DNA from: Umbelopsis ramanniana AG
Taxonomy: Eukaryota > Mucoromycota > Umbelopsidomycetes > Umbelopsidales > Umbelopsidaceae
DNA length: 64,000 nucleotides
Assembly: GCF_025399195.1 (NCBI RefSeq)
Contig: NW_026252098.1
Span: 124,001-188,000 of the forward strand
Direction of reading: 5' to 3'
The position numbers and the translations under genes are program-made. Shown piece after piece: positions 22,090 through 33,500 of this stretch. Each line of letters begins with the position of its first letter. Position 1 is the stretch's first letter. The notes below the pieces were generated by a model. That model was not told where the DNA came from and did no database searches. It saw nothing but the letters and a program-made list of their open reading frames with translations.

Positions 22090-23433
22090 ATGGACGCTTG
22101 GAACGGCTCATTTGCTCAGAATCAACTAGAAAAGTTCGGTTGGAACAAGTATGTACTCAATGTCAGACAATTCCAAACCTGATGTCCAAACACTGATCGC
22201 TTTCATTATTTTTCTTTAGGGGTGACGGTCTGGGAAAGAACAAGGACGGCAATGTTAAACACATTTCCGTAACGAAAAAGAATGACAAGAAAGGTGTTGG
22301 AGTTGGGCAGGATCAATGGGAATTTGCATGGTGGGATCATTTGTTCAACAAAAGCGCCAGTGGTGTGGTCATCAATAAAGACGATGATAAAGGCGAGGTA
22401 AGTTTGAGTGCGTTTATATACCTCGTTAGTAACCACGATTTACTTACTTTACATTCATTATAGGTAAAAGTAGAGACAAAGAATCACAATATGCGAAAGT
22501 CCAAAACCGGCATCATCAGTACAGTTAAGCCGTCTGGTATATCCGAGTCAGAATCATCACCGTCAGAGACCCCATCTGGAGCGTCCACACCTGTTCTAGA
22601 AGAGCAACCCCGAACAATGATGGATAGTGTCAAAGTAGTACACCAATCGTTTGCTCAGCGCATTGCGTCTTCCAAGCTCTACGGCGCATTCGTGAAAAGT
22701 ACAACAGGGGCTCTCGATCCGTAAGTTTGAAGCTAAAACTTATCAAAGGTTAATGTTACCTACGTACTGATTCATGGCTCTTAGGTCTGCACCCAATTCA
22801 GAGCAGGCTTCAAAGGAAACTTCAGCGAATGCCTCAGATGCAGACTCTGACAATGAATTCAAAGACTATTCTGTCAGGATAACAGATGCTGAGTTGTTCG
22901 CGGCATGTGAAGGGCGAACAGCCAGAAAAGGTGGCCGCGGTCTGGTCGACCAAAAGGGCAAATTTGCTCGTGTCATGACCGAGTATCTTGCAAACAGCGC
23001 TGATGAGCCGGCATTACCGTCGAATGTTGAGGAAAGCTCAAAAGACAAGAAGCGGAAGAAATCAGATGAAAAGGATGATACCAAGCCAAAAAAGAAGAAG
23101 GCAAAGCGCGACGATGCTGACAAGGAGAGCAAAAAGAAGCTAAAGAAGAGCAGCAAAGAGAAAAAATCCAAGAAAGATAGTGATGAGAAGACAAAATCCA
23201 AGAAAGACAAGCAGAAAGGCGATGCAGTGGCAGCGAGCAAGACGGAGAAGATAGAAAGCAAGGATGAAATGGCGAAATCGAAAACGGCTAAGAAGGAAAA
23301 GAAGGCCAAGAAAGAAAAGTCCAAAAAGCAAGATAAAGATTCAAAAGTCAGCAAGAAGAGATCTGTAGAGGACGTTGCGGATAGCGAAATCAAAGTGAAA
23401 TCAAAAAAGAGCAAAAAGTCTAAGAAGGATTAG
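22090..23433 (+). CDS. G-patch protein, GPATCH4-like
   Basis: Nucleolar-type G-patch protein. Exon 1 (MDAWNGSFAQNQLEKFGWNK) joins over an intron to GDGLGKNKDGNVKHISVTKK, making a G-patch motif at residues 10-50. Then come the conserved VGQDQWEFAWWDHLFNKSAS segment seen in GPATCH4-type proteins and a Ser/Thr-Pro linker. A second conserved block (DAELFAACEGRTARKGGRGL, about residues 230-250) follows. The last 160 residues are a Lys-rich tail with repeated KKSKK, KKEKK and SKKDKQK units, probably a nucleolar localisation and RNA-binding region. Four exons, TAG at 23431-23433. G-patch proteins stimulate DEAH helicases; the partner here is not known from sequence. Confidence 0.88.
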
Positions 23434-23688
23434 AAAATGGAACGTAGCATACCAAAATTGACAAGACAATGCAGCTTTTGTTGCTTCTGTGAAATCTCCC
23501 CCATTAGAAATGTAATATACTATTCATCATTCAACAAATCAAATCATACACGGGGAAAGGGATGTGATGTTTCAAAGGATGTTTGATTGATCTATGACTA
23601 GCGAGCAAACTAATATTTACAATTTAATCGTAATGACGATGGGCTATATAATGGTATATGCAAAAGAAAAAAAATCATTGTCGACCAT
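23434..23688. other. Convergent spacer
   Basis: Noncoding spacer between the G-patch gene and the minus-strand membrane protein gene. AT-rich, with an A run at 23664-23673. No gene seen. Confidence 0.5.
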
Positions 23689-24660
23689 TTAACGTGATCG
23701 AGCACACAAACACATCATCAATTGCCATAGTGCTCCGATGCCGGCCAAGACGGTGACGGCGATACCACCATAGAATAGCGCATCATACAGAACGGTATCA
23801 CATAACGGCTGAGCAGCTTGCTTGACACCGCTGAGTGCTTGGTCGCAATTGCCTTTGGCGACTTTAGAATAAATCATTAATGCCACACCTCCAGCAACGA
23901 ATGCGACTGATATCAATAAGCAGAACATCCTGCAGCAAGTCATACCATAGCACAATCCTTTGCTGGGTTCGGTGTAAGGCTTCGGTAAATAAGTAGCTGG
24001 GTCATTTGCACCTTGGGAGGTAGGTTTTGCTCCTCGTCGTCGCTCACCGGGTAAGAAGCCATCTCTATCCGGGCGATTGTACGACACTGGCGCTACCAAG
24101 TGAGTGGGTTCTTGTAATTCTACGTCTACATCCTCGTACTCCACTTCTTCTTGCATAGGCTCGGGTTTGGCGCTGGGTCGTCGGTTATTGGCAGCAGATA
24201 GTAAAGCAGTAGATTCAGGATCTTGTCTCCCGTTATAAGCTTCATGATCTGGTTCTCGGTAACCACCTAGTGGAACGGAGTGTGGGTCGTCATAGCCACT
24301 ATGAATATTAGGGTAAGACTGATTATTGGGCGTGGGCCCCTGAGGTGGGGGCGGCGGTGTATGGTAAACCTGTGGCTGTGGAGTAGAGTGTGGGCCGGCA
24401 GGCCAGGAAGTGTTGTTCGAGTAATTTTGAGGGTAGAACTGATCCTGGTAATCAGCGTAATTTTGTGGGGTTGCAGTGTGTTCGTGAGGAGGGTATGCGG
24501 GATATGCTTGCGGTTGACCTTGATCAGGAGGGTAAACTGGATAGTACTGTGTTGTAGGAGCTTCTATGTTGCTCGTAGCTGGGTACTGAGTATTAGGTGG
24601 AGGATATTGACCAGCATAAGCATCATAATCGTGCGTCTCTTGACCGGGAGTGTGTGACAT
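23689..24660 (-). CDS. Pro/Tyr/Gln-rich membrane protein, unrecognised
   Basis: A single uninterrupted frame of 323 residues from the ATG at 24660 (MSHTPGQETHDYDAYAGQYP); an upstream ATG at 24702 would add 14 residues. Residues 1-150 are low-complexity, rich in Pro, Tyr, Gln and Asn with repeated YPxYPP-like units and a PPPPPQG run. Then comes an acidic stretch (EEVEYEDVDVEL). The C-terminal 90 residues hold two hydrophobic helices, one near FCLLISVAFVAGGVALMIYS and one near FYGGIAVTVLAGIGALWQLM. They are flanked by cysteine clusters (CYGMTCCRMFC and MMCLCARSR), suggesting palmitoylation. Such proteins are often plasma-membrane or endosomal adaptors, but no family is recognised. Confidence 0.82.
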   Translation of the reverse strand: MSHTPGQETHDYDAYAGQYPPPNTQYPATSNIEAPTTQYYPVYPPDQGQPQAYPAYPPHEHTATPQNYADYQDQFYPQNYSNNTSWPAGPHSTPQPQVYHTPPPPPQGPTPNNQSYPNIHSGYDDPHSVPLGGYREPDHEAYNGRQDPESTALLSAANNRRPSAKPEPMQEEVEYEDVDVELQEPTHLVAPVSYNRPDRDGFLPGERRRGAKPTSQGANDPATYLPKPYTEPSKGLCYGMTCCRMFCLLISVAFVAGGVALMIYSKVAKGNCDQALSGVKQAAQPLCDTVLYDALFYGGIAVTVLAGIGALWQLMMCLCARSR

Positions 24661-25422
24661 TTGTAAAAGAAGAGATATTGAAAGGCGAAAGGGTGTTGCC
24701 ACTCGCCTATTTAAATGGGAGGCTCAGGTTTATTTTCGCCAAGCCAAGCTCCGACGTGGGCAACTGTGCCTTTCCATATTCGTCCAATCTCAACAATAGA
24801 TTTTTTTTTAAAATAACGGTTAGTTTATGCCAAAAATACCAGGAATTTTGTTTCATTCGGTGGCTTCGCAAGCAAAGGTTATTCAACAAGCCAAGAATCA
24901 AACAAATATTGGTTTTAAGAGGCTTACCCTTGTGATGGAATTTATGAGTGCCATCCAACAGTGACGTGAGCCGCTGCCCGTTACGGCATGTGAAGTAATG
25001 TCCACTGCACACCAGCCCGGCAGGCGGCCCTTTATACAAGAAAATGTTGTTTGATATTGGTAAGTGAACAAGCTGAAAAGGGAAGTGAAACTCACACAAT
25101 GGAAAAAAAAAATTTGGAGGGAAAACAAAGAAAAAGGAGCAATTGCGAGCAACCGCTGTACTGTACAAAGGTATTATATCCAATGGTTACGTGAAAGGAA
25201 ACTGACAGGCACCATAAGACCAAGGAAAAAAAAATATGTAAATTTACAAGAATGTAAAGTAAGAAGAAAAATGAATGGATGGTTGAATGAGTGGGATTTG
25301 AAGGGAATGAGAAACAACAAAGTGCTAATGACAAAAGCTAAAGACGGAAAAACAGAGGTTCCATGCAGAATGATAACGGGAAGACACATGAAGCAGCCAT
25401 GATATTAGCATATCATGTGAAT
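24661..25422. other. Intergenic, no gene seen
   Basis: This spacer lies upstream of the Pro/Tyr-rich protein gene and downstream of the CDH1-like gene, both on the minus strand. It is rich in A runs (for example 25100-25110 and 25226-25235). Open frames on both strands (minus 24707-25183 and plus 25064-25402) are Lys- or Phe/Leu-rich and look like products of the biased composition. I see no RNA gene or repeat. Confidence 0.55.
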
Positions 25423-27307
25423 TTATCGTACACTATTCCTTGCAATGCCTGGCCTGCTTGAGCGGCGGCTGCTTTGATTGCTTTGGAATACGTCCCAGAA
25501 TCGAAGGGTTTCATCTCCTGCGCCGGTAACGATAGTTTTACCGTCAGGGCTCATTGAAAGGTATAGTACGCGATAAGAATGTCCCGTCAAGGTTGCTATT
25601 CGTTGCATATTGTCGTATTTCCATACGATCACTTGATTCGAGCCCGTACCTCCATTTGGAGCATAACCATGAGTTGAAACCAATTCGTTAGACGTCTTGG
25701 ACCACAAAATATTGCAAACTTGAGAGCCAGTGTCGTATGAATGCAAAAGACTTCCAGTCATAGTGTTCCAAAATTTTATGGTCTTGTCAGCCGTACCGCC
25801 ACCGCTAACAAGAACACCACGTGCCGAAGGGTTCCAGGCGATTGCTTTAACAGCTGCAGTATGGTCGGTAAACTTGTGTAAAATTCGATTCTCATAATGA
25901 TCCCAAACCATGAGCATATTGTCGTTTCCCCCGGAAGCTAACATATTTTCGTCTGGGTTCCATTTTAGGCCACAAACTTCTTGGGTATGTGCATCCAATT
26001 TTCGAAAGTACTGAGCTGGAACTCGAACATCTCGGTGAAATATAACGCGATCACGGCCACCTGAAGTAAGCACTTGGTTATTCCAGGCAAGCGAACCTAT
26101 AAGAAAACATAAATCGAGTGTAAGTACGCGCTTTGTCGCGGTTTATTACGCGTAAATGATAACAACTTACCAACTCGAGAAGTATGGCCATTCATTGTCC
26201 GCAATTTTCGACACTTTTCGGCGTCCCATATTAATACGCTACCATTGTTGGTACCAACAGCAACATGCGATCCGCGCTGAGTCCAATTGACGGATGTGAC
26301 TGAATCACCAGGTCCAAGGTCACATAGTTTGGTAACTTTGCTTGTCGTAGCATTCCAAAGGTATACGCACATCCCTAAACCGACAGCAAGTACGTCTGTT
26401 GAGCCCCAATCCACCAGGTTAAGGTAAAAGTCATCCTGCAAAGCAAAGACTGAGTTAGCGGTGCTTAATAAATGATACAGCGCTCGCACTGAGCAACTCA
26501 CTTGTAGTTCCGGTGCATCAAGGACTTTCACAGGCGTTCTGCTTATCTGTCGTGGTAACTTTTGAGGACTTTGCAAGATTCGTTGCCCAACAGCTCCAAT
26601 AGGACTGGTGGAATATTTCGCTTTGTACGGTGAGTCCACCTGTACGGGTATCTCTTCTGCATTTCTGGATCGGCTATGTCCATAAGTAAACAGTTTTCGT
26701 GGGGTACGTGGGGAATCCTCGGAAAAGGTCTGCAAATCGTCCAAAGAAAAATCCTCGCCTAGTAATTCTGTTCGTAGCATAGCTTCGTATTTACGATTGG
26801 CAATTTCTAAGACGAATTATGGCGTTAGAATTCGCTCCGACAACAAATATCCCCACTTATCAATAACCTTACCACTTTGAGGTGATGTGTCGATACCATT
26901 GCTGCTTCTTTTTCCTTTTGAAGGTGTCCGCTGGTCGCCTATTAAGCTGAATTCCGTTGCGAGATTCCTATCGCGAACCGGTATGAATCTATTTAACGCA
27001 GGAGAGTGAGTCATAGCTAGCTATGATGGTAAGGACTATAAGAATGTCCGGCACTATACCTGTCACCGTATATCTCTCGTCGAACACGGCTAGGTGGCGT
27101 AGAAGGAAAGACGGAGTCGATGGATATTATTCTCGATGAATCGTCGGACGAATGTCTTGACGGCGTTGATGGTATGGTAGGAACGTCGTCATCACTATGA
27201 CGCTTAGAGGCGTTGGAAGTGTGTTCCTTTGATTTTGGTATTGACCGAGTGTGAACAGTCGTTTTCCGAGAAGCTGACCGTAGCTTACTCGTATAATCTG
27301 AGCTCAT
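25423..27307 (-). CDS. CDH1: APC/C activator Cdh1 (fizzy-related)
   Basis: WD40 co-activator that brings substrates to the anaphase-promoting complex in G1. Exon 1 (ATG 27307) starts with a Ser-rich region and ends GDR. The next exon supplies FIPVRDRN, completing the C-box (DRFIPVR) across an intron. Then come LRTELLGEDFS and a Ser/Pro linker with SPRTPRKL and QSPQKLPRQI, which are likely CDK sites. The WD40 propeller runs from DDFYLNLVDWGSTDVLAVGL to the end. Recognised units are WDAEKCRKLRTMNGHTSRVG, VCGLKWNPDENMLASGGNDN and GTADKTIKFWNTMTGSLLHS. The protein is about 540 residues. It ends SVR, whereas the family usually ends in an IR tail that docks on APC3. CDH1 is favoured over CDC20 by the LLGEDFS and RTPRKL segments. 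Confidence 0.92.
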
Positions 27308-28091
27308 TGCTGGCGTAATGACGAATTAGGCTCGACTAGCAGTCGAGGATGCCGTAGTATAAAGTGTACTTAAATTGTGCAATGCGTTGGAAATGCTTTC
27401 TACTCGATACTGATTTCGTTATTCCCAGTTTTGCAAACAATGTAGGTGTGTTGAGGAATATAGGGGCTTTCGGAGTAAAGCTGTGATGCAGTGGGGTGAT
27501 GGGTGTCGAAGTGTTGTCGAGGTAAGATCAGTTGTGTAAAAGGGGCGGGTGATGCTATCAAGACCAGCAGGCTTTTACAGGGGTGGAGGACTAATAGGAG
27601 AAGACTTTTGCACAGCCTATAACTTTGCAAATGCTCCCCAAGATGGATGTACGAGTGTCGGAAGCTCGGCGGCAAAAGTGACAGCTGAAAAGGAGTGGGT
27701 CTTGGTGACAAAGAGAAAGGGAAATCAAGTTCCGCCCTATACAAATCGTACTTATGCCCTTTTATGCTGTTTGGCCCAATAAAAAGGCAAACCGCTAGGA
27801 GTTCAATTTCTATCAAAACAAGTTAAAGAACTTCTATAATGCCTGATAGCATCTTTCATACGTGTTCAATCGTGCTTACCAGTGAAATAGAAAGGCTCGT
27901 CACTGTGTAGCGTAGGTTTACACGTGTGGCCAAAAAAAAAAAAATCCCAGGGAGTTTGGTACGAAATCATCATTTTGAATGTTTACACATCGAAAACGTG
28001 ACGTAGTACCTACGTCATCAATCAAATAGTTATTTCACCTTGTGAGCCCACAACAATCTGCCTACCACAACGAGATATCACCGATTACAAC
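27308..28091. other. Divergent promoter region of CDH1 and COX7-like genes
   Basis: No gene is supported. A minus-strand open frame at 27400-27816 is Leu/Ser-rich and unconvincing. Sites seen: a CACGTG E-box at 27921-27926 and a perfect 19-bp inverted TGACGTAG/CTACGTCA pair at 27999-28017, listed separately. Confidence 0.5.
27999..28017. promoter_or_regulatory. Inverted CRE/ATF-like bZIP site
   Basis: TGACGTAG, a 3-bp TAC spacer and CTACGTCA form a perfect inverted repeat 75 bp upstream of the COX7-like start codon. Each arm contains a TGACGT bZIP half-site of the CREB/ATF type. A homodimeric or paired bZIP factor could bind here; that is inference. Confidence 0.5.
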
Positions 28092-28461
28092 ATGTCCTTG
28101 GTTAACAGACCCAACAACGTTATCGCCAGCCAGCGTTTCTTCCAGGTATGAAATTTTTTTCCAGTAGAACGCTTGTCGTCTTGAAAACAATATTCGTGAG
28201 CTCTCAATTACATACCGACATTTATGCTAAATTGTTCTGGTATCAAATAGGCCCCATCCAACACCTTGCTCTACCTTCGTGGTCCTAGAGACAAGTTCAT
28301 TGTCTACTCCACCTTCCTCGTTTTGGGAACTGGTGTCGTTGGCTCCCTCTGGGGTGCTATCAAGATGGCCAGAGTAAGATTTTTTTTCTACTTTCATTCA
28401 GCTCGTCTCGAATCGACACAGTTACTAACTTCAATTCAATCATTTGTAGGGTCAGAAATAA
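28092..28461 (+). CDS. COX7: Cytochrome c oxidase subunit 7/VIIa-like protein
   Basis: A small three-exon gene coding for 62 residues. Exon 1 (MSLVNRPNNVIASQRFFQ) is followed by an intron of about 100 nt. Exon 2 carries APSNTLLYLRGPRDKFIVYS and the single membrane helix (FLVLGTGVVGSLWGAIKM), and exon 3 only GQK and TAA (28459-28461). The NKVI-Q-FQ start, the LRGPR segment before the helix and the short basic end fit the yeast Cox7/mammalian VIIa family, which sits in the inner mitochondrial membrane. Its size is normal for the family. Assigned on short similarity only, so COX7 is likely but not certain. Confidence 0.75.
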
Positions 28462-28701
28462 GCAGCACTAGAGAAAATCATTGTAATCAAATATGTCCTT
28501 CAAAGAATGCATTGTTAACAAAGCTTAGATAATCGCAATGTTCAATGAAAGTTTTTTTTTGATTTTGTTCCAATTGTTGATTCATTGATGGACCGCCAAC
28601 TACAACGTGGTTAAGCATTGATTTTGTATATTTATATTGGGAAAGTGGGATGCTATGTTGGACTCGATGCAAGATATGCAAACTACATTCAATTGGAAAA
28701 G
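28462..28701. other. Convergent spacer
   Basis: Between the COX7-like gene and the minus-strand transporter. AT-rich, with a T run at 28551-28559. No gene seen. Confidence 0.5.
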
Positions 28702-30083
28702 CTATTGTATCATTCGATATTGCCGTGTTTCTGTGAGGTTTTCGTACAAATTGCTCGAAGAGCTATTCTCCGAGATAATGAGATCAATCATGGATTCCTC
28801 AGTAAGCGATTTTGGCTTTTCAAAACTCGGTAACAATGGTTTCCTGTTTTCCTTTGCATCCACTAGTGCATAATATGCACCTCCAAAGAGGGTAAGCAGG
28901 ATGCCGAACGCGTTGGTAGGGTTTATGCGTAGCTTGAAAATAAAGATAGCAAGCACAATCGAAAGCACCTGCTTCACATTGCCTTCAAAGCATTGATTTG
29001 TGAGAAAGGGCTTCTAGGGTTTTAGCACATATTTTTTGTAATTGGCCCTTACCTGCTACTGTCATTGTCACTGGACCAGCCTGCTTGTTTGCAGTGAAGC
29101 TAACCACATTCAAAGAAAATGCAACAATACCGTTGAACAGCAGTGCCACATACACGCCAGCATGCATATTAGTGGTGACGAACTGTCGAACTTCGTGCAG
29201 TTCACCAGTAAAGTATGAGTAAATGACTGTTTGGACAAAGGCGATAGGGCTCATACGAAGTAAAAGATCCAGTGGATGTAACTTGAGGCGTCCGACTTGC
29301 ACGCGATTGGTAACCACTGTCTTCAATGCTGCTAGCCCAGTTCCCAGAACGGTCAGCAAGAATCCTAGCAAAGTAAAATCGTACTCGCCAAATGTTGCAA
29401 ATCCAACCCCAAAGATAACCTAATTTGCGATGAAGTTAGGATCAGATGAATTGTTTGCTTTATACTCCTAAGATGATCCTTTGATAACGTACCGGTAGCA
29501 AAGCCAAATACTTTGCTTTAGAGTAGGTTGTCCGCAAAAATAAAATGGATATCATCACTGTAAATATCGGGGTCATAGCTCTGACAACTTGATGAAACTG
29601 TCATATTGTCTTTTGTGTTAAATTCATTTGCAGTCAATGTTGTTAGGTCGATGTTTTTACATACCGGAACGCTGACCATGTTACTGTTGATTATGAGATT
29701 CCCCGTATTGTTATGTTAGTATTAAGTTGCCAAATAAATCATTATTCAGTAACGATTGAAGAATGAAAGGGAGAGTAGTGAATACGACAGAAGTATACTT
29801 ACAGAGATACGTTACTGATGGCGATGTTGATGGTGTATAAAACGGAAATAGCAAGCATTACCACATTTTCTTGAAATGAAAGTTTAGTTGGCGTAAATGA
29901 TCCTCTTAACCATAATGTAGTAGCTCCAATTGCAGAACAGAAGGTGTGAACTGCAGTTAAGGTCCATGGATATCGAAAGTCCATCAGTATAACTTTATTG
30001 TAGAGCGTAAGAAATAAGTTGAGCACAAAATATAGTGCCAACCACTTGTACGGTGACGTGCTCGATAGAGAAAACTTTGCCAT
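28702..30083 (-). CDS. Drug/metabolite superfamily sugar-phosphate/nucleotide-sugar transporter
   Basis: TPT/SLC35E-type transporter, probably Golgi or ER. The start (ATG 30083) gives MAKFSLSSTSPYKWLALYFV, with the family's LYNKVIL motif after the first helix. Exons continue with YPWTLTAVHTFCSAIGATTL, then VSVPFHQVVRAMTPIFTVMI (the conserved PFHQVVRA motif), then LLGFLLTVLGTGLAALKTVV and SPIAFVQTVIYSYFTGE. Near the end come NVVSFTANKQAGPVTMTVAG, the usual K-Q-AGP motif, and the last helices INPTNAFGILLTLFGGAYYA. About ten hydrophobic segments. The C terminus is soluble and Ser/Glu-rich. Five or so exons; stop at 28702. Substrate cannot be deduced. Confidence 0.9.
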
Positions 30084-30553
30084 AGTAGTCGAAAAAAGGT
30101 TGGGTTGATCTGCGTGACAGGGATTCGAATATATATATTGGAAGATGGAGTGTCAAGAATGATTTAAAATAGACAATATTCGGAAAGACGTCAGATCTAT
30201 AAATGATTGTAATGGGTCGTAAAGGCAAGTGGCCAGAGAAAATGAATAATGAAAGAGCTGAGGACAAAGAATGCAGAATACTTGAGTAATTCATCAATCA
30301 GTAGGGAGAGAACTGATGGACAGGGATCGTTCAGGGGATTAGAGGCTAAACGTGAGCGGGGACACAACAGAACTCAAAGGGGGTTCTTTGAATTTTGTTT
30401 TGTATCAGAAAGCTAAAGTAAATTGGAGATTTCTACAGCACATTATATCACTAGTTTCAGTTGTAAGTCGCCACCAAAATCACCAAACAATTTATATTTA
30501 GATTGCTAGGTTTGACAATAGTTAGCGCTAGGGATACATATTTTTGCTGGATA
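30084..30553. other. Intergenic, no gene seen
   Basis: Spacer upstream of the transporter and downstream of Listerin, both on the minus strand. The sequence is AT-rich. A 100-codon minus frame at 29995-30297 overlaps the transporter start and is not supported. No repeat or RNA gene noted. Confidence 0.55.
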
Positions 30554-33500
30554 TTAAAACAGCGTTCTACAGAGAGGGCAACTGGATGAGTTGGAGCTGC
30601 TAAACCACTGTAGTTCGTTCATTGATGTTAGTAAAAAGTATATTCTCAATTGACATTGATATGGTTGATTTCCGGAATTACCTTGTACAAGCAGCTGGCG
30701 TGATATTTGTTTTTACAGGTTCTGCACTGTTTGCTTGGTAGCGATCTATCGGTCACACTCACGATGGAGTAACAGATGGTACAGTCCTCGATACCTTCGA
30801 AGTGCATACTTACATTGCGTTTGAACAATGTAAGAGCATCTACCAAGTTGCCATTCTGTGCGTATCGAGAGTAATTAGTACTAAGAACAAGCTTTGTTCA
30901 TTTGCATCTCTCTCACTGTACCTGTGAGACAATAATTGCTGATACAGCAAGTAACCAAGCTCTCCATCGCTTTTCGTCCACGCCGACTTTTTGAACACCA
31001 TTAACATCTACTTTTCGAAGGGGGAACATGGGTGGTAGCCTAATAGCCATTTCAATGTTCTGGTCGTCAACTCTATAGACAGCAATGATTTCATTGACTG
31101 CCTTCAACGCCTTCACTGTGAAATTTTCATCTTCAGCAAAAAGTGACTTTGCATCCGCTTGCACAACAGATTCTATCTCGCTGTTGATGATGAGAGAGCT
31201 AAAGTACTTGGAAGTATAGCTACAGTGAAGGAGATACTAGAATTTAGCATGGTGGGCTTTTGATTTTTTGATACAAAATGTGTCCATTACCTTTCAACTG
31301 CAAGGCTCAACTGACGGCTCTTGATTTCGGCCCACCATTGTCTATTGCAGTCAATGCTAAATTAGCGTGGTATGCTATGTTATACATTTATAAGCAAAAA
31401 CTTACCGGACAAGCGATGGCGTCTTTTGCAACGATCTGAAGTAAATATGCGAGGCCAGCAATTGCAAGCTGAAATCGAAAGATAAATCAAATCCTGCAAG
31501 ATACTCCTTTTAGTCAAGTTCTTCAGATATCGCATTTTCAATCATGAATCCCTTACCAAGGATATCAAATGTGTTCACTTCCCACTTTGATAGGTCAAAG
31601 GGTTCGACAGTATGATCAAAGCCTACTCCCAGTATCTTGAAGATGAAATTCATCAAGCTGTCTGTTGCCGAATTTTCGTTCAACTGCTGCACATAATTGG
31701 ACTTGAGCTTGAAAGTCTAGAGGCCAACCAATATGACTTGTGTTAGACAAGATTTACGATAGTACAGGGCTCGGTGTACTTACAATATCTTCAAAGTGAT
31801 CATATAGGAGCATCCATGCCAGTAGATAACCGAAGATGTCATGTAGCGTCTAGTATACATTTTTGCTATGAGAACAACGTGATAACAGCATGGTGTGGCA
31901 TACAATATGAAGCTTTCTTTACCTTGTCAGTAAATTGTCCATCCATCCACCCTGACAAGCTAGGAGGGTTCAGTACTTGATCAAGCAATCGATGATTGAA
32001 ATTTGCTAGAGATGGGTTTTCTAAAGACGACTGTATTTAGCAAGGCTTCGGGAAAGCAACATGTGAGTAATAGCAACAGCAATATTACCTTCACTATGAG
32101 AAAACTCCAGGCTAGCTGACAGACCTTGCGCCTGCTCTACTATATTCGTGCTCAGCAACTTATAACTAGCTTTTTGAAAGGATTCACTGGGTGCGTTGAT
32201 AATAGATAAGAGATTATCTTCCACACTCTTTTGCTTGACCATCTTGTCAGGAACATCCTCCAGTAATTGGGCGAGAAGCTCATGAAGAGCAAGTCGTGGT
32301 GATGTTGGCTCGGTTGCTATATGATGACGTGAATAGAGAAACATAAGTCATGCCAAGCATGGAGGTTATACTTACTTTGCTCTGCAATCAATATATCGAA
32401 AATGGTCTCCTGAATAGCTCCGCTGTAATCGCTAAATGCTGAAAGGAGGTCTTCGTTCTCATCAGCAAGATTTTTCAGCGTGGCAAATAACGACAATGCC
32501 TCATAGACCAAAACTGTGTCCGCTGGTGAAGTTATATCGGCCAACTTGTTATAAAATTACAGTCAATTAGCATCAGCGAAGCTCTCATATCTGACAGTAT
32601 GATAGCTTACCATTAAGCATTCTTGTATAGCCGACAGAATATAATCCCAGTGACTGCCAGGGACATCCAATAAGGCTGGAGCCATGTGAGAAAACAACTT
32701 TAGATATTGGCTACGAACTCGAGCATTTCGGTATGAAGAAGCCTCTGATGATTCATCCGATTCAAACCATTTACGCAATGACTGCATCAAGAATACTAAT
32801 CTTGGAGGCAGCATTGTAAGTGGAAGTTTGTTGGATATACATTGATTGAGGAGCACAATTGTTTTCCATGCTACAGTTTCGCGGTCACGCAGAGGAGTAT
32901 AAGTTAATAATGCTTGTACAAGTTGGCATATCAGATTTCACTCACCGGTACTGTCGTTCTCATCAAAAAGATTAGTCATATTCAAGCTGGATACCTGGCT
33001 AGCCAGCCTGTTCTGGAATCGGATGACAGCTTGTGAAGAAGGGAAATGCACCCTCAGTAGGTCAACGATGAATGCAGGATAAAACACAGCTAATGAAAAC
33101 GGATGGAATCAGTATCCATATTTGTAAACAAGCTGTATCGGCTTCATTAGACTCACCATCTTTTTCACTACTGAGTACCAGGTTGATCCATGCCTCAGCG
33201 AATTTATCGTCCGATGTTCCTACTAAGGCATACCGACATACGAGTTTCAAGACCTCTGCATAGTATAGGTTATCACTGTTCTGTGCAGCTTGAGCAAGTG
33301 ATGCTTGGACTAGCTGATCAACCATGCTGCAATGCTGAGTATCTGGCGTGCTGACGCCATCGGTTGAAGTAAGCCATTGAGTAGATGGCTCCAAAGTTAA
33401 AGATAGTTGAGGTGAATTTTTCAACAATTCTTTCAACATGCTTTGGCCGATCTCAACAGCCTCTCGAAAGGCTATTTCGTTAGCAGACTCGTATTTCGAT

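Noticed and set aside
22866-23414. Long minus-strand frame opposite the Lys-rich tail of the G-patch gene
   Set aside because: It is the antisense image of AAG-rich codons (Leu/Phe/Ser-only protein) and shows no domain.
24707-25183. Minus-strand 158-codon frame upstream of the Pro/Tyr-rich gene
   Set aside because: Phe/Leu-rich reading across the promoter, no recognisable motif.
25064-25402. Plus-strand 112-codon Lys-rich frame in the spacer before the CDH1-like gene
   Set aside because: A-rich composition, no domain and no plausible promoter.
27400-27816. Minus-strand 138-codon frame upstream of CDH1
   Set aside because: Leu/Ser/Pro-rich reading with no domain; it lies within the CDH1/COX7 promoter spacer.
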